From a virus: a DNA stretch of 22,889 nucleotides. The position numbers and the translations under genes were made by a program. The notes under the pieces were generated by a model. It did not search any database, had not been told where the DNA came from, and saw only the letters and a program-made list of their open reading frames with translations. The stretch spans positions 1-22,889 of IMG/VR virus record IMGVR_UViG_3300046535_001314. One strand, written 5' to 3'. Positions 22,847 to 22,889 of the stretch are shown here, piece after piece. Numbering within the stretch: the first letter of the stretch is position 1; every line of letters begins with the position of its first letter.

Positions 22847-22855
22847 GGGGGGGGG
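22847..22855. repeat. Homopolymer run of nine G upstream of the terminase operon
   Basis: Nine consecutive G bases (C on the sense strand) lie 13 bases before the small terminase start, followed by A and three more G. Such runs are prone to slippage and also to sequencing error. The remaining bases to the window end show no gene. Confidence 0.8.
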
Positions 22856-22889
22856 AGGGTCGCTTTCTCGGGCGGATCGGCCGAAATAG

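Noticed and set aside
1-22889. CRISPR arrays, tRNA or rRNA genes, insertion sequences, phage attachment sites
   Set aside because: No regularly spaced short repeats, cloverleaf-like sequence, transposase frame or integrase-adjacent repeat was seen.

Overview
The window is a nearly complete head-and-tail morphogenesis module of a long, probably non-contractile-tailed (siphovirus-type, HK97-like) phage or prophage. The DNA is strongly GC-rich. Codon use and the style of the proteins fit a phage of an alphaproteobacterium, probably Rhizobiales/Bradyrhizobium-like, but the host is inferred from general resemblance only. The window contains no integrase, lysis gene, replication gene, tRNA or host housekeeping gene, so prophage and free phage cannot be told apart. 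All genes but one lie on the minus strand and read from right to left as one dense late operon.

In transcription order the layout is as follows. DNA packaging comes first (22834-20920: small and large terminase subunits). The capsid follows (20896-18959), as a single ORF that joins an HK97-type prohead protease to the major capsid protein. Next is an accessory stretch (18883-15513): a free-standing HNH endonuclease, an Ig-like surface protein, a proline-rich acidic protein, a short relic that resembles the 5' end of the portal gene, and two consecutive proteins with Sec signal peptides. The second of these is an SGNH/GDSL esterase with a complete catalytic set. The portal gene (15516-14122) comes only after this stretch, which is unusual because portal normally precedes protease and capsid. 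A collagen-like protein with a coiled coil and carbohydrate-binding-like modules follows the portal. Then come the head-tail connector, head-tail adaptor, HK97 gp10-like protein, tail terminator and tail tube (13287-10844).

The tail assembly chaperone pair (10847-10228) carries a canonical X XXY YYZ slippery heptamer, CCCTTTA, in the correct frame for a -1 frameshift. This is the lambda gpG/gpGT arrangement. The tape measure protein, an adaptor-like protein, a baseplate-hub-like protein with a three-fold inserted repeat, two tail-tip proteins of unknown function and a 1049-residue tail fibre fill the rest. At the left edge the operon ends in a tiny exported protein. Its stop codon abuts the stop of the only plus-strand gene, forming TGATCA.

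Most junctions are ATGA, GTGA, TTGA or TGATG overlaps with frequent GTG and TTG starts, so translational coupling is probably the main way the stoichiometry is set. No internal promoter or classical rho-independent terminator could be recognised. The most interesting parts are (i) the pair of secreted proteins bounded by two partial copies of the portal-gene start, which looks like an inserted moron cassette; (ii) the protease-capsid fusion, which also has a plausible internal capsid start; (iii) the programmed frameshift signal; and (iv) the collagen/carbohydrate-binding protein at the head-tail neck position.
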